Assembly (NCBI GenBank): GCA_903813345.2
Contig: CAIIXF020000002.1
Span: 21,590,455-21,654,454, forward strand
From: Owenia fusiformis
Taxonomy: Eukaryota; Annelida; Polychaeta; Sabellida; Oweniidae
Direction of reading: 5' to 3'
Length of the DNA: 64,000 nucleotides
Part shown: positions 33,061-43,706 of the stretch, piece after piece
How the letters are laid out: each line of letters begins with the position of its first letter
Numbering within the stretch: the stretch's first letter is position 1
Notes under the pieces: model-generated
What the model was told of the DNA's origin: nothing
The model's input: the letters and a program-made list of their open reading frames with translations, nothing else
Databases searched by the model: none
Program-made: the position numbers and the translations under genes

Positions 33061-33210
33061 CTGTAATCTCTTCTTTATGTATAAGTTTGAATTGTTGCAT
33101 GATATCAATTATTGACGCTGTAAATCAAATTTTCCCGGGATATTCTTTCAAATTTTCAGAGCGTAAAGAAAATGGAGTGTTTCGGTAATTTCCAGCAATG
33201 TCCGATGTTG
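33061..33210 (-). other. Probable non-coding first exon (5' UTR) with a uORF
   Basis: A donor ACAGG|GTAAAT at 33060/33059 precedes exon 2 by a short intron of about 118 bp. An ATG at 33100 opens MQQFKLIHKEEITG and, after splicing, meets TAA just inside exon 2, so it would be a 15-codon upstream ORF. The 5' boundary is not visible. Confidence 0.4.
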
Positions 33211-33214
33211 TTCG

Positions 33215-33400
33215 TCTCTCAAATTACGTCATATCGCAACAAACAGCCAATGAAAGTAAAGTTTGTGTAGCCTAACAAACCGTTGTTATTGTTTCTACAG
33301 GATTTTTAAGATACGTCATGGGGTTTCTCTGTAATGTCTGATGTGACGTAATCTGGAGTGGCATCATATTCTCAGAAGACATTTGACTTCGGGAATAAAC
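33215..33400 (-). promoter_or_regulatory. Candidate promoter: three CRE-like sites and a CCAAT box
   Basis: ATTACGTCAT (33223-33232), TACGTCAT (33312-33319) and TGACGTAA (33344-33351) are CRE/ATF-type sites within 130 bp. CCAAT on the plus strand at 33247-33251 is an inverted CCAAT box for the minus-strand gene. No TATA box at the right place was seen. The position, just upstream of the proposed first exon, supports promoter function. Confidence 0.45.
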
Positions 33401-33479
33401 ATTTGAACAACGGAAATAGCCGAAGCACTCCATTAAATATATGCTCGATTATTTTATGCTTTTATCAACAGACGCTTTC

Positions 33480-33890
33480 TTTTATCGCATCCTACGACCC
33501 CTTTAGATTGTGGTCGTAGGCCCGATTCATTAGTAAGCCTGTGTTTCTACAATGTCGGAGAATGAACTATGCATTGCACACATAAATGACCTACCTCGTT
33601 ACATTCCTGAGTATTTTAGAATTCTTTTCATATAGTTGAATCGCAAATTGTATGGGTTTATCGGCAGAACGAAGATATTTTCGTTTTTGATAGCAATATT
33701 TGCGTGTAGGTTCAACCGTCAAATTCCTCCATTCAGTTCCCGGCATGCACCAGTCATAAGGGAAATCCCTGGGGAATTCCCCTTCCGACATTCTCTTCGT
33801 TCTGACGATAAACCCATACAATTGGCGATCTAACAACATAAAAAGAATTTTAAAATACTCTGGAATGTATCGAGCTGGGTTTTTAACAAC
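33480..33890. mobile_element. Truncated copy of a palindromic ATCGCATCCTACGACC element
   Basis: It starts at TTATCGCATCCTACGACCCC like the fuller copy at 38349-39016 but breaks off near 33890. Its two halves are partial inverse copies of each other, so both strands show similar small ORFs (LYGFIVRTKR and LYGFIGRTKI). Confidence 0.7.
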
Positions 33891-35181
33891 GCCGTCCTCC
33901 CATTATGAGGACGTAAATAAATAGCAGTGCGTGAAATAAGGATTTTTTTAACCTAGACATTTTGGCAGGCCAGCCAGATTTTAACCAGCCATATCATTTT
34001 TTCTCAGGCCAATTTTTTGCAGCCTATTTCTTACTTCTCTGGCCAAAAATTTCATTTTCCATATTTCTCCACAACCACTATAAAATGAGATTTAGTTTAG
34101 TACAACATTAACAAAGTAAAACTAATTCCATTGCATGTCATGTATCATTCACTACTTGATGACTTAACCAACAGCCTGGGTGTGTTGATTCCCCCCTAGA
34201 TTCACCTTACAAAAACATGAGGAACATGTACATATTGATCAAACTAAATTGTACTGATTTTGGTCGGTTTAGAATTGCTCTCAGAAGCTTCAAGGTATTC
34301 AAAAACACATACTATGTACACAGACTCAACTAACAGACTAAAATTCAAGGTATATATTAGAGGTGTCACGGTCCAAATAAATTTCGGTACGGTACGGAAC
34401 GGTACAAATGGTCTCGGGACACGATACTTTCGAGACAGGACGGGACAGAACATTAAAAATGATACAATGTCTGATGATGACAGTTTCACTTTCAGTTTCA
34501 CTTTTCAAAATCATATTCAGAAATACGTCAATTAAAATCGAATATAAAGCATCTGCCGTGAATGTGATCGGCATTTCACATAGTCTGCATGGTGAACTAT
34601 CACCAATTCGTTTACCTTGTGATATCGGAGTCCCAAAATACTTCCAAACTGCCGACTTTTTGGACTTAGATGCCGGCTCGATTTTTCAATTTCTTTTCTA
34701 CATCCGGCATACTGATAATGCACTCGATTTGCGAACGACGATGAAGAAATGAGTCATCCATAGCCAATCAAAATCACCGTAATTTCAACAAACAACAACA
34801 GCCAATCAAAAGTCACGTTATATCTTGGGCTTCAGTATGAAAACAAAAATATTTGAATTTTTTTTAAATCTTCAACAAAAGTCATGGAATAAGCCGAAAT
34901 CGCGGGGAATTCGGAGGATTTCCGGACTGAAATGTGGGTTCTATTCATGGGCAATCTAACGAATGCCACAAATGTCTGGCAGGCCAAAATGTCTGGGTGT
35001 TTTTATCAAAACAAGCCATCTATAATTTTGTCAGGCCAATGGCCGATGTCGGACGTCTATTTCGCGCACTGAATAGTCATGGACGCAGAAAAAAATTGTT
35101 GGTGCGTTCTTGGGACGCATTACTCACTATAGGTTGCAAACAAATGTTATTTTATATGAAAAACGTCCTTAATTGGAGACC
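33891..35181. other. Intergenic DNA upstream of the zinc-finger locus
   Basis: No gene recognised. It has a short CGGTACGGTACGG repeat block near 34385-34405 and CGAGAC/GGGACA short repeats around 34420-34450. Overlapping ORFs on both strands here have no recognisable domain. Confidence 0.5.
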
Positions 35182-37231
35182 CTATCTGTTGCAAGACTAA
35201 CGCCTGGCGTAACCGTCACCATGTTATTTGGTGTTTTTTAAGTAGCGCAAGGATCCTGCCATGACCGTGGTAATGTTATCGTGAAAGCCTGGTATAACCG
35301 CGACAATGCTGTATTATATTAAAATGCCTGCCATGACCGTGGTAGTGTAATCGTGTAAGCCTGGCGCGACCGCAACCTTTATATGACATTAATGACCCGT
35401 TGCTGTTGGTATTTTTTATGAATAAATCTTATTAATTGATCATTATAGAAAGTATATGCTTTCGAATCGAAGCTCTTTTGAATGAGAGTAGAGATATAGT
35501 TTGTTCGCAAATCATTTATGAGTAAAAATTAGGTTTTCGTTGTGAAATTAATACACATTTTTAGTAGTCTTTATTTACATATTTAAGGTAGTTAAACACG
35601 AAGAAAAATTGTCATTACAGTGTTCTCATGCTCTTTAAATACAACCACGGTCATGAGAGGCCTTGCAACTATTGTCACGGTCATACGGGGCTTTAACATT
35701 ACCACGGTCATGGCAGGCCTTATAAGCATTGTCACGGTCATATTAGGCTTTAACATTACCACGGTCATGACAGGCCTTGCAATAATTTATGATTAGGACT
35801 GCTATAACCGTGACAATGTTTATAGCAAAGCCGGGCATGACCGTGACAATGTCATATAGTACTGCAAGGCCTGCCATGACTGTGACAATGTAATATAGTA
35901 TTACAAGGCTTGGTATGACCGCCGTGGCAGTGTAATGTAGTATTGCAAGTTCAGGTATGAAAGTGGTGATGTAGAAATTTATGATTAGGACTACTGCTAT
36001 AACCGTGACACTGTGTATTGCAAAGCCTGGCATGACCGTGACAAGGTAATATAGTATTGCAAGGTCTGCCATGACTGTGACAATGTAATATAGTACTGCA
36101 AGGCCTGGCATGACCGTGACAAGGTAATATAGTATTGCAAGGTCTGCCATGACTGTGACAATGTAATATAGTACTGCAAGGCCTGGCATGACCGTGACAA
36201 GGTAATATAGTATTGCAAGGTCTGCCATGACCGTGACTATGTAATATAGTACTGCAAGGCCTGGCATGACAGTGACAATGTAATATAGTACTGCAAGGCC
36301 TGGCATGACCGTGACAATGTAATATAGTATTGCAAGGCTTGGTATGACCGCCGTGGCAGTGTAATGTAGTATTGCAAGTTCAGGTATGAAAGTGGTGATG
36401 TAGAAATTTATGATTAGGACTACTGCTATAACCGTGACACTGTGTATTGCAAAGCCTGGCATGACCGTGACAAGGTAATATAGTATTGCAAGGTCTGCCA
36501 TGACTGTGACAATGTAATATAGTACTGCAAGGCCTGGCATGACCGTGACAAGGTAATATAGTATTGCAAGGTCTGCCATGACTGTGACAATGTAATATAG
36601 TACTGCAAGGCCTGGCATGACCGTGACAAGGTAATATAGTATTGCAAGGTCTGCCATGACCGTGACTATGTAATATAGTACTGCAAGGCCTGGCATGACA
36701 GTGACAATGTAATATAGTACTGCAAGGCCTGGCATGACCGTGACAATGTAATATAGTATTGCAAGGCTTGGTATGACCGCCGTGGCAGTGTAATGTAGTA
36801 TTGCAAGTTCAGGTATGAGAGTGGTGATGTAGGTGTTTAACTACCTTAATTATGTTAATATCAAAATTACTACTAGACATTATATTCACATTATTTCCGC
36901 TTATTCTAAAATAATTAATCATTTACACAGAATAAGACAAGTTATTTGTGTCACGCTAATAAACAATTTATTTCAAAGTGGATAGTAAACAAATCACTTA
37001 ACAAACAACAATAAAAAATTCTTAAATTAAACGTAAATGCTACGGCCGCGCCATGCTTCCACGATAACACTCACGGTCATGACAGGCCTTGCAATATAAT
37101 ACAGCATTGTCACGGTTATACCAGGCTTACAAAATAATACTGCCACGGTCATGGCAGGATCCTTGCGCTACTTAAAAAACACCGAATAACATGGTGACGG
37201 TTACACCAGGCGTTAGTCTTGCAATAGATAG
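35182..37231. mobile_element. Foldback element with about 150-bp inverted ends and an internal minisatellite
   Basis: The left end CTATCTGTTGCAAGACTAAC... is inverse to the right end ...GTTAGTCTTGCAATAGATAG, and both arms share the GTAACCGTCACCATGTTATT and GTAGCGCAAGGATCCTGCCA stretches. The interior is filled by units built on TGCAAGGCCTGGCATGACCG and GTGACAATGTAATATAGTA. A related fragment occurs near 41416. Confidence 0.85.
35760..36830. repeat. 39-bp minisatellite with a 429-bp higher-order repeat
   Basis: The 39-bp unit (TGCAAGGCCTGGCATGACCG plus about 19 more) alternates in two variants. A block containing the diverged units and TGATTAGGACTACTGCTATA recurs after 429 bp (35981 and 36410). 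Because 39 and 429 are multiples of three, a 330-codon minus-strand ORF with a 13-residue period results. That ORF is hydrophobic and repetitive and is not called as a gene. Confidence 0.88.
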
Positions 37232-37934
37232 CATGTGCTTAATTGGCGAAAACATATCAGAAATAAAATTGTCGAATGAAAAAAATAGAAAGTAAATTAT
37301 TTTAGGTCAAACGGCATTTTCTCCAAGTTTAACCCAATAAATCAAGCTTATACAACTTAAACTTAAAAAATATAGTATAACTTACCTTAATAATACTTAT
37401 TTTGCTGAAACAATATGATAAAACCGGTACATTTTGGTCAAAATGTGGCCGGCTTTGCAAAAAGATTTCAATGTGAGAAGTGATATAAACACTGCCATCT
37501 TTTGGATTTTATAGTTAGTTTTTTGCTTTTAGAAATCAGTCTACACACGTGCCATCTATATTCAGATATACAGCTGTGATTACATTGAATTGCATTGACT
37601 GGGGTTTAGAATTTGACATGGGATTAAATATGATGATTATTTAGGATATACAAAATGTGAGAATATTAAAATTGAAATTTAGAAATGCATCAAGGCAAGC
37701 TGTTGAAAGACTTCCTGGAAATGCTTAGATTGCTCAATTTTGAAGGTATAAATATAGAAAATTTCTGTGGGGAGGCTCAGGCCCCTCTTTCATGTCTTTA
37801 GAGTTCGCATCGCTTGCATGAATTGGGTCAATTGGGTCTATATAATTAATGTTTTTGCAAATAATTTTTAATTTTAGGATAGAATCTGAGTATTATTAAT
37901 TGAATCATAAAGTCACGAGGTAAAGGGTATTATC
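37232..37934. other. AT-rich intergenic DNA
   Basis: No gene or clear element recognised. Confidence 0.45.
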
Positions 37935-38100
37935 ATGCCACGCCCTCCTAAAGTTAAGAGGTACCTCCCAGAATGTGAAAACACATACCCCTGGCTGCAG
38001 TATGTTGCAGGCCAAGGAATGCAGTGCAGTTTATGCATCAGGGCTGGAAAGAGGAACATTTTCACCAGCCGAAATGGGTGCAAAGACTTTCAAATGGCCT
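37935..38100 (+). pseudogene. Fragment of a hAT-associated zinc-finger (TTF/BED-like) protein
   Basis: The reading frame opens MPRPPKVKRYLPE and continues YPWLQYV, GMQCSLCIRAGKRN, FTSRNGCKDFQ. A Trp-Leu followed by C-x2-C and a GC-x2-F motif at this spacing is the pattern of the N-terminal zinc finger seen in hAT transposases and related host proteins. The similarity ends after about 55 codons and nothing matching a transposase core follows, so this is a remnant or a single exon of an otherwise lost gene. Confidence 0.4.
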
Positions 38101-38348
38101 TGGATGTGACATTCTGTAACGCCTTGTGTATAAACGTTACTTATTCATCATTTACACTTGTACAATCTGACCCCAGGGTCTAAATACATGCAATATAAAC
38201 ATGATAAAGCAACATAAAGAATACATGTTTAGTGTTTCTCATTTTTCAATTGGGACCCACTTTTTTTGGGAGGGACCCCAAATTTTTATAACACTGGGTC
38301 CCCGGGACTCACTTTTCATAGTCCCTATTGAAAACGCTGATCGAGGTA

Positions 38349-39016
38349 GGTTATTTTTATCGCATCCTACGACCCCTTTAGATTGTGGTCGTAGGCCCGT
38401 TTCATTCGTAAGCCTGTCTTTCTACAATGTCGGAGAATGAACTACGTATTGCGCTATTAAATGACCTACCTCGATACATTCCAGAGTATTTTAAAATTCT
38501 TTTTATGTTGTTAGATCGCCAATTGTATGGGTTTATCGTCAGAACGAAGAGATTTTAGTTTTTACATCGGAAATATCTCAGCAATTTTCAAAATGTCGGA
38601 AGGGGAATCCCCCAGGGATTTCCCTTATGACTGGTGCATGCCGGGAACTGAATGGAGGAATTTGACGGTTGAACCCACACGCAAATATTGCTATCAAAAA
38701 CGAAAATATCTTCGTTCTGCCGATAAACCTATACAATTTGCGATTCAACTATATGAAAAGAATTCTAAAATACTCAGGAATGCATCGAGGTAGGTCATTT
38801 ATGTGTGCAATGCATAGTTCATTCTCCGACATTGTAGAGACACAGGCTTACTAATGAATCGGGCCTACGACCACAATCTAAAGGGGTCGTAGGATGCGAT
38901 AAGGTTATTTAATAGCGCAATGCGTAGTTCATTCTCCGACATTGTAGAAAGACAGGCTTACGAATGAAACAGGCCTACGACCACAATCTAAAGGGGTCGT
39001 AGGATGCGATAAGCTT
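38349..39016. mobile_element. Palindromic element with inverted ends TTATCGCATCCTACGACCCC
   Basis: The left end TTATCGCATCCTACGACCCC through TAGATTGTGGTCGTAGGCCC is repeated inverted at 38850-38902 and, in a second partial duplicate, at 38905-39016. The arms also include CAATGTCGGAGAATGAACTA. Plus-strand frames encode MSENELRIALLNDLPRYIPE... and MSEGESPRDFPYDWCMPG..., two short ORFs shared with the copy at 33480-33890. No known transposase motif is visible. Confidence 0.75.
38420..38793 (+). pseudogene. Two short ORFs carried by the palindromic element
   Basis: ORF a starts at the ATG in CAATGTCGGAG (MSENELRIALLNDLPRYIPE...) and ends after RTKRF. ORF b begins MSEGESPRDFPYDWCMPG and ends at TGC ATC GAG G-TAG. 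In the 33-kb copy (minus strand) the end of ORF a (LYGFIVRTKR) runs straight into MSEGEFPRD, so the two were once one frame that has been interrupted here by about 30 bases. Function unknown. Confidence 0.45.
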
Positions 39017-39717
39017 TCTTGAATGTGTGGCTTTAGTGATTGGAGATGAAGCTAACAACAGTACGCATCGTTTGAGGTATGACACGTGATATTTATTGAT
39101 AAACTGACTCCAAAATCAAGGAAATGTGAATTTTCCGAAGATTTTGTGTCTTGTCCTTGAGTATATTTATTGAGCCTAGACACCACTGAAGAAGAGGTAA
39201 TCTGGCTGAGGTCCGAGCATTCAGACAGTCCTTTGACTTTGAGTCCTCTGTCTCCATGATAGACGGTGAACACCGCCTCTAATGCGTTGGATTGTCGTAT
39301 GGACTTGCATTAGAGGCGGTGTTTATCCTTGTAAATTCATGCCAATCTAAGTTTTTCTTGATTATTTTTGACGGTTCACTTTAGTTTAATCTTCTGCTTA
39401 AATCTCTGCGTCATTTACAGAGAAATATAAACAAAATGGATACATTGATGATTTATACAAAAGATTACCATATATTTGTGGTTGTAGAAGGTTGAATTGT
39501 GCTAATTTTGTAGCAAAATCGCCGTTTATCGCTAATGTTCACAAAATCTTTATGGCGGCTTCAGTTCTCACGAGATTTGACGAGAGTAGCCATTGAATAT
39601 TGCTGCCATCTATGTTACTATACAGAGTTTATATCATTCATTCGACCATCATGTATTCGATGGAAGAAATCAATGATCTCTATTCGCATAACATAAAAAC
39701 CAAAGTTTGGATTTGAT
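39017..39717. other. Intergenic DNA
   Basis: No gene recognised. GTGAACACCGCCTCTAATGC and its inverse GCATTAGAGGCGGTGTT (39267-39322) form a hairpin with a short loop. Confidence 0.45.
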
Positions 39718-39850
39718 TTGAAGCCAGAACAGTTACAAGTGATAACAAACATATTGAATCAAGAATCCACTATAGCAGTTTTACCAACTGGTTATTGGAA
39801 AACATTACGTTACGTGATCATCAAATTACGTCACGTGATCATCTCACTGA
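39700..39850 (+). pseudogene. RecQ-like helicase N-terminal fragment with a damaged Walker A
   Basis: Frame reads FGFDLKPEQLQVITNIL, then STIAVLPTGYWKTLRYVI. This is the Q-motif and motif I region of RecQ/DEAD-type helicases, where LPTGxGKS/T is expected; here Gly is replaced by Trp (GYWKT), which would abolish nucleotide binding. Upstream in-frame coding ends quickly and nothing resembling motifs Ia-VI follows, so it is a broken fragment, probably of a duplicated or transposed helicase gene. Confidence 0.5.
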
Positions 39851-41841
39851 TTTATGCAACGCATGCGCACTTGAAATTAGGTCAGCGAAAATGTCAAGAA
39901 GACCGGTCGGAAATGTAATTTCGTCTTATCTGCAACGATTACACATAATTACTGTAATAAAGCGAAACATTTATGGGTTCATTTTGAAGATTTTTGGTCC
40001 CGCTATCCAGTGGTGAAAGAATTTTCAAGATCGAGGTAAGATCTTTGGAGAAAAGTCAAAAACATCAGATCCGGACTTTTCAGCATTTCTTAAATTTGAT
40101 AAATTTACATTGCACGTTATGCACCCCTGGGTCCAACACGATCCTCAGAGACCCAGAGGGTGCATGAATGCACCTATCTCCATGATTGATAATCAACAGC
40201 AATTTGAATAACCAGCGAATAATGGAGAGTTCTCTCATGTAATCTGATATTTCCACCCGTAGTATAGGTACAGTAGTGCTTTTGTGGCTAGCCAAGATGT
40301 TCATCGTCTTCATGTTGACGACAAAGGAATAGTCAAGTGAACTCGACTTAATGTTGTTGTTTCACGTTTCTTTTTGACGATTTGGATATTTGTTTTTTAT
40401 TTTTGTTTTCAACATTTGCGTCGAGGATATTAAGCCCTGTATATTGCGGTAAATGCTTTTCTGCCCTCTATGCTCAACAAAAGTTACACAGATAAGATAA
40501 TGGATCCAATGCTTCAACTAGAATGTATTAACTCTTACCTTAAACACAGGAAATACTTGATAATTGAAGAAATGTAATCATTTTCGTATATGTTTGAACC
40601 AATTTCCAATATGGTTCTCAAGGTCACTCAAGGTCACTGAATACTGTCTAAATGTGAAACCATGCAACCAAAACGAAATCATAATTATTTATTACCAACA
40701 TATCTGTTTTCGGTTTCTTCACCCTCCTTGGTGTCTGAGAAGGCGATTCAATTGTCATAAGACGATGATAAACTTTCGAGTTGAAATCTCGATCTCAATA
40801 TGGCTGCTGTTGTTTATTGTAATTTCGTTTTTCGCTTCACCTAGAGTTTTACTTTTACACAATCATTACCCAAAATGCATCTACACATGGGGAAAAAAAT
40901 TGTTTCCAGAAAAATTCTTATACTTCTTCAATTATCAAGCGTTTGACGTGTGTAAGGTAGGATTAAATACATTATCGATGAAGAGCATATTCTAATACAT
41001 AATTTGTGTGATTTTGGTTGCCTAAACAGGCCAGGAAAGCATTTCCCTCAATTTACAACCGGGAAGTGTGTACGACCCTAGTATGCAAGAAAATAACAAA
41101 AAATAAATATCCAAATTATCAAAAAATAATGACAAATAAAGCATACGATGGTCGGATTTATATGACTAACAAAGGAATGGCCTATTTCACCGGAAGTATA
41201 AATTTCAATGTTGTACTTCAATTTCTAGTGACTTCTGTTGGTAATTTTAGAAAAGTACTACAAAATAATGTAATATAAAGTTTTGGCATGCTTCTGAAAA
41301 TAATCAAATGAATATACTTACAATGATTACCATGCAAAAGGGCTTGGTCTGGGAAAATTATCTAAAAACAAGATGTCCGAAACCGCTTGATTGTTGGATA
41401 TGCTGCAGCGTCAGACCTGGTATGACCGTGATGATAAAATCACGATTGCACTGCACGAAATGCTAGGCGATTGCGATAACCGTAGCCTATAATATTCCCC
41501 GGGTAATATTTAATAATAACATTGCCATGGTTATTTTGAACCCCTGCTTATTAGAATACAGTAATGGTATAACATTCGAATGGTATCATGAATAATCAAT
41601 GTTTTATGCGCACACAGGGCAATATTTGAAACGATCATATTACATTACATCATCAAGATCGGTGCCGGTCCAGCAAAAACAGTTTTTGTGAAATGAGGAA
41701 TCAAGACTAGACAGGGATCACTGCAGAGCCATCCATGATGTCAAATGCTGTGGAATCAACAGACAGTGACAGACAGTGATATGATAAAACAAATATTTCA
41801 CCCCAGTACTTTCGTTGAATACCTGTCACACTTTCACAAGA
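39851..41841. other. Intergenic DNA without a recognised gene
   Basis: Several ORFs of 60-140 codons exist on the plus strand (for example 40564-40995) but have no domain, no splice context and AT-driven composition. A short fragment related to the GACCGTG minisatellite lies near 41416-41480. Confidence 0.5.
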
Positions 41842-42812
41842 TTTTTTCGGGTTTGTGTAAAAAACCGGGTGACCGGGTAACCGGGTACACGGTCGACCGG
41901 GTACCTAACGTTCCTAGCAGGGTTACCAACTTTCAAAGTTCCACATTTCCCCCCGATATATAGTAGCGAATTGACCTGACCTATCGAGTGCACTGCTGTT
42001 CGATATTTTTACCCTATACGAGACACAGCACTTTTTAAAATAATCGATCCAGCAAACAGTGACGTCCATGTCACGTTGTTCATAAGTAGCATATAAGTTC
42101 CTAGAAGACGTTGCACATTTTCGTTCTTTACACATCGAGGTAACGTAAACATGAGACATCTATTGATGGTATAAAAAGAACGTTGTCGTAACGTGTCCGT
42201 AAAGTTCGTTAGTGTGGAAACATAACAAACAGGAACGTTTGATTTTTTACTTCATTGGTCCATATGTGACGTAACTCAAACGTTAAAATTCAACGTTGTC
42301 AAAACAGGCTTTTAATATCAAAATATTTGTTGGTGGAAAAAAACATGACAAAAACTTTGTGTTCTCACTAAGTCGGTTCATTTCCGACATATTGTTAATG
42401 TTAAAATTTAACTTTGTCGAAACGTTTTTTAACCTCAAAACGTGATGGCAATAATGACGTTCATGGACTGTATTGATCTGACGTTATTTAAATATTCAGC
42501 AAAACGTTGATGGATGGTTGAATTTCAACATTGTGGAAATGGCTTCAAAATATTTGTGAGTTAAGGAAACGTTACAAAGACGTCAATATGTTCTCACTAA
42601 ATCGGTTCATTACCGACGTTATTTTAACGTTAAAAGTTAACGTTGTCAAAACGTTCTTACGATGTGAAATAACCTCAAAACGTGACGTCGAAAATAACGT
42701 ACATGTATCGTTCAGATCCAACGTTATAAAAAAAATCCTAACCCTGCTAGGAACGTTAAGTACCCGGTCACCCGGTTACCCGGTTACCCAGTTTTTTACA
42801 CAAACCCGATTT
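41842..42812. mobile_element. Foldback element with GTGACCGGGTAACCGGG ends
   Basis: The left end TTTTTTCGGGTTTGTGTAAA then ACCGGGTGACCGGGTAACC is inverse to the right end CCCGGTTACCCGGTTACCC...TTTACACAAACCCGA. Next to each lies AACGTTCCTAGCAGGGTT or its inverse. The interior has many GTCAAAACGTT-type repeats. This is the younger relative of the copy at 2613-3669. Confidence 0.8.
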
Positions 42813-43639
42813 TTTGAATTCCTTCCTCTTCTTGAGGAATTTCCCATTGTAATCAAATGGTATATTTCCAAACAGATTCATAGAGATAGAAAAAAGTAAT
42901 TAATACACAGCTTATTGGGTTGTGATATGAACCAAAAAGCTATTTTAAAACAGCATTTATATTATTCAAAAGCATTCGAAATCAATGATTCCCAGCCCTC
43001 TAAAGTTTTAAAAATAAAAATACCTGGATGTTAATCCATAGATAATGCTTGAAAATGAGAAATATTTTTTGGGATTATATGGCGCAATCTTATAGTCAAT
43101 AAAATGTTTTTAAAGTGTATAGATGTTTTTTAGATGAAAAACACAATCGATTCATTTTACAAACAACTCACGGTCCTTTTAAGAATATATAGGCTATTTC
43201 ATTATCACATTGAATAATTAATGTTCTCGTCGTGACTGATTTTCAATCATCGTGATGGGTTCAATTGAAGTAAGTGAAACTATTCAATTGTTATTACAAA
43301 GACTGCACGACTATGAACTTGAATTAATTGTGTTAATGTATTAATTTGTTTTGTGTTGTTCGTTGTTTTTCAATGGTTACAATGGCTATTTTAGTTAGTC
43401 ACATTGTCAATTGTCTTACATTTGTATATAAATGTAAATATGGTTGAAGTGGTTCATGATTGAGATCGCAAAATACCTCAGATTGTTACTGCAGAACAGT
43501 ACATTTAAGAGGTTATCAACACGGAACTTCATCATTGTGGATAAGTCTGAACATTGACGGCGGATTCACAGGTTGACGCTGATAATAAGGAAGGGCTTGA
43601 TTTGGATTCTTGAGAGCAATACTTTCGCTCACAAAAGAA
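42813..43639. other. Upstream region and 5' UTR of the first secreted-protein gene
   Basis: TATATAAA at 43426-43433 is a possible TATA box about 210 bases before the ATG at 43640. Nothing else recognised. Confidence 0.35.
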
Positions 43640-43706
43640 ATGTATTTTGTGACATGGGTGTTAATCACTGCTGTTGTCATATGCAATGTCTTTCATACGT
43701 CATTTG
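43640..43706 (+). CDS. Paralogue 1, exon 1: signal peptide
   Basis: ATG with G at -3; 22 codons of hydrophobic leader, then G|GTAAGA donor in phase 1. The intron begins 20 bases before a MITE insertion. Confidence 0.78.

Larger units (their letters stand above)
11386..33400 (-). other. Zinc-finger locus with a shared 5' half and 11 alternative terminal cassettes (lola-like)
   Basis: One minus-strand transcription unit. The shared part is a non-coding first exon (ending at 33060), exon 2 (32941-32336) and exon 3 (31934-31647). Exon 3 ends TCAG|GTTGGT, leaving one G. Eleven downstream cassettes each start with an acceptor and two bases that complete the codon, stay open, and end in their own stop. 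Their lengths (first exon only for T1) are 125, 206, 302, 221, 188, 341, 218, 203, 323, 518 and 254 nt, every one 2 modulo 3. In insects lola, mod(mdg4) and related genes use this design to attach different DNA-binding ends to one N-terminus. Several independent genes sharing one phase by chance is very unlikely. Whether all cassettes are used, and whether any promoter lies between them, cannot be seen. Confidence 0.82.

Noticed and set aside
34244-34752. Overlapping ORFs on both strands in a region with CGGTACGG repeats.
   Set aside because: Neither strand shows a domain, and the overlap arises from low stop density in a repeat-derived stretch.
35743-36735. A 330-codon minus-strand ORF that looks like a membrane protein with repeats.
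   Set aside because: It is produced by a 39-bp minisatellite whose period is a multiple of three. The 13-residue period and near-identical units, the inverted repeats around it and the absence of splice or promoter context show that it is a repeat artefact.
40564-40995. A 143-codon plus-strand ORF with hydrophobic stretches.
   Set aside because: No domain, AT-driven hydrophobicity, no splice signals in phase and no related sequence nearby.
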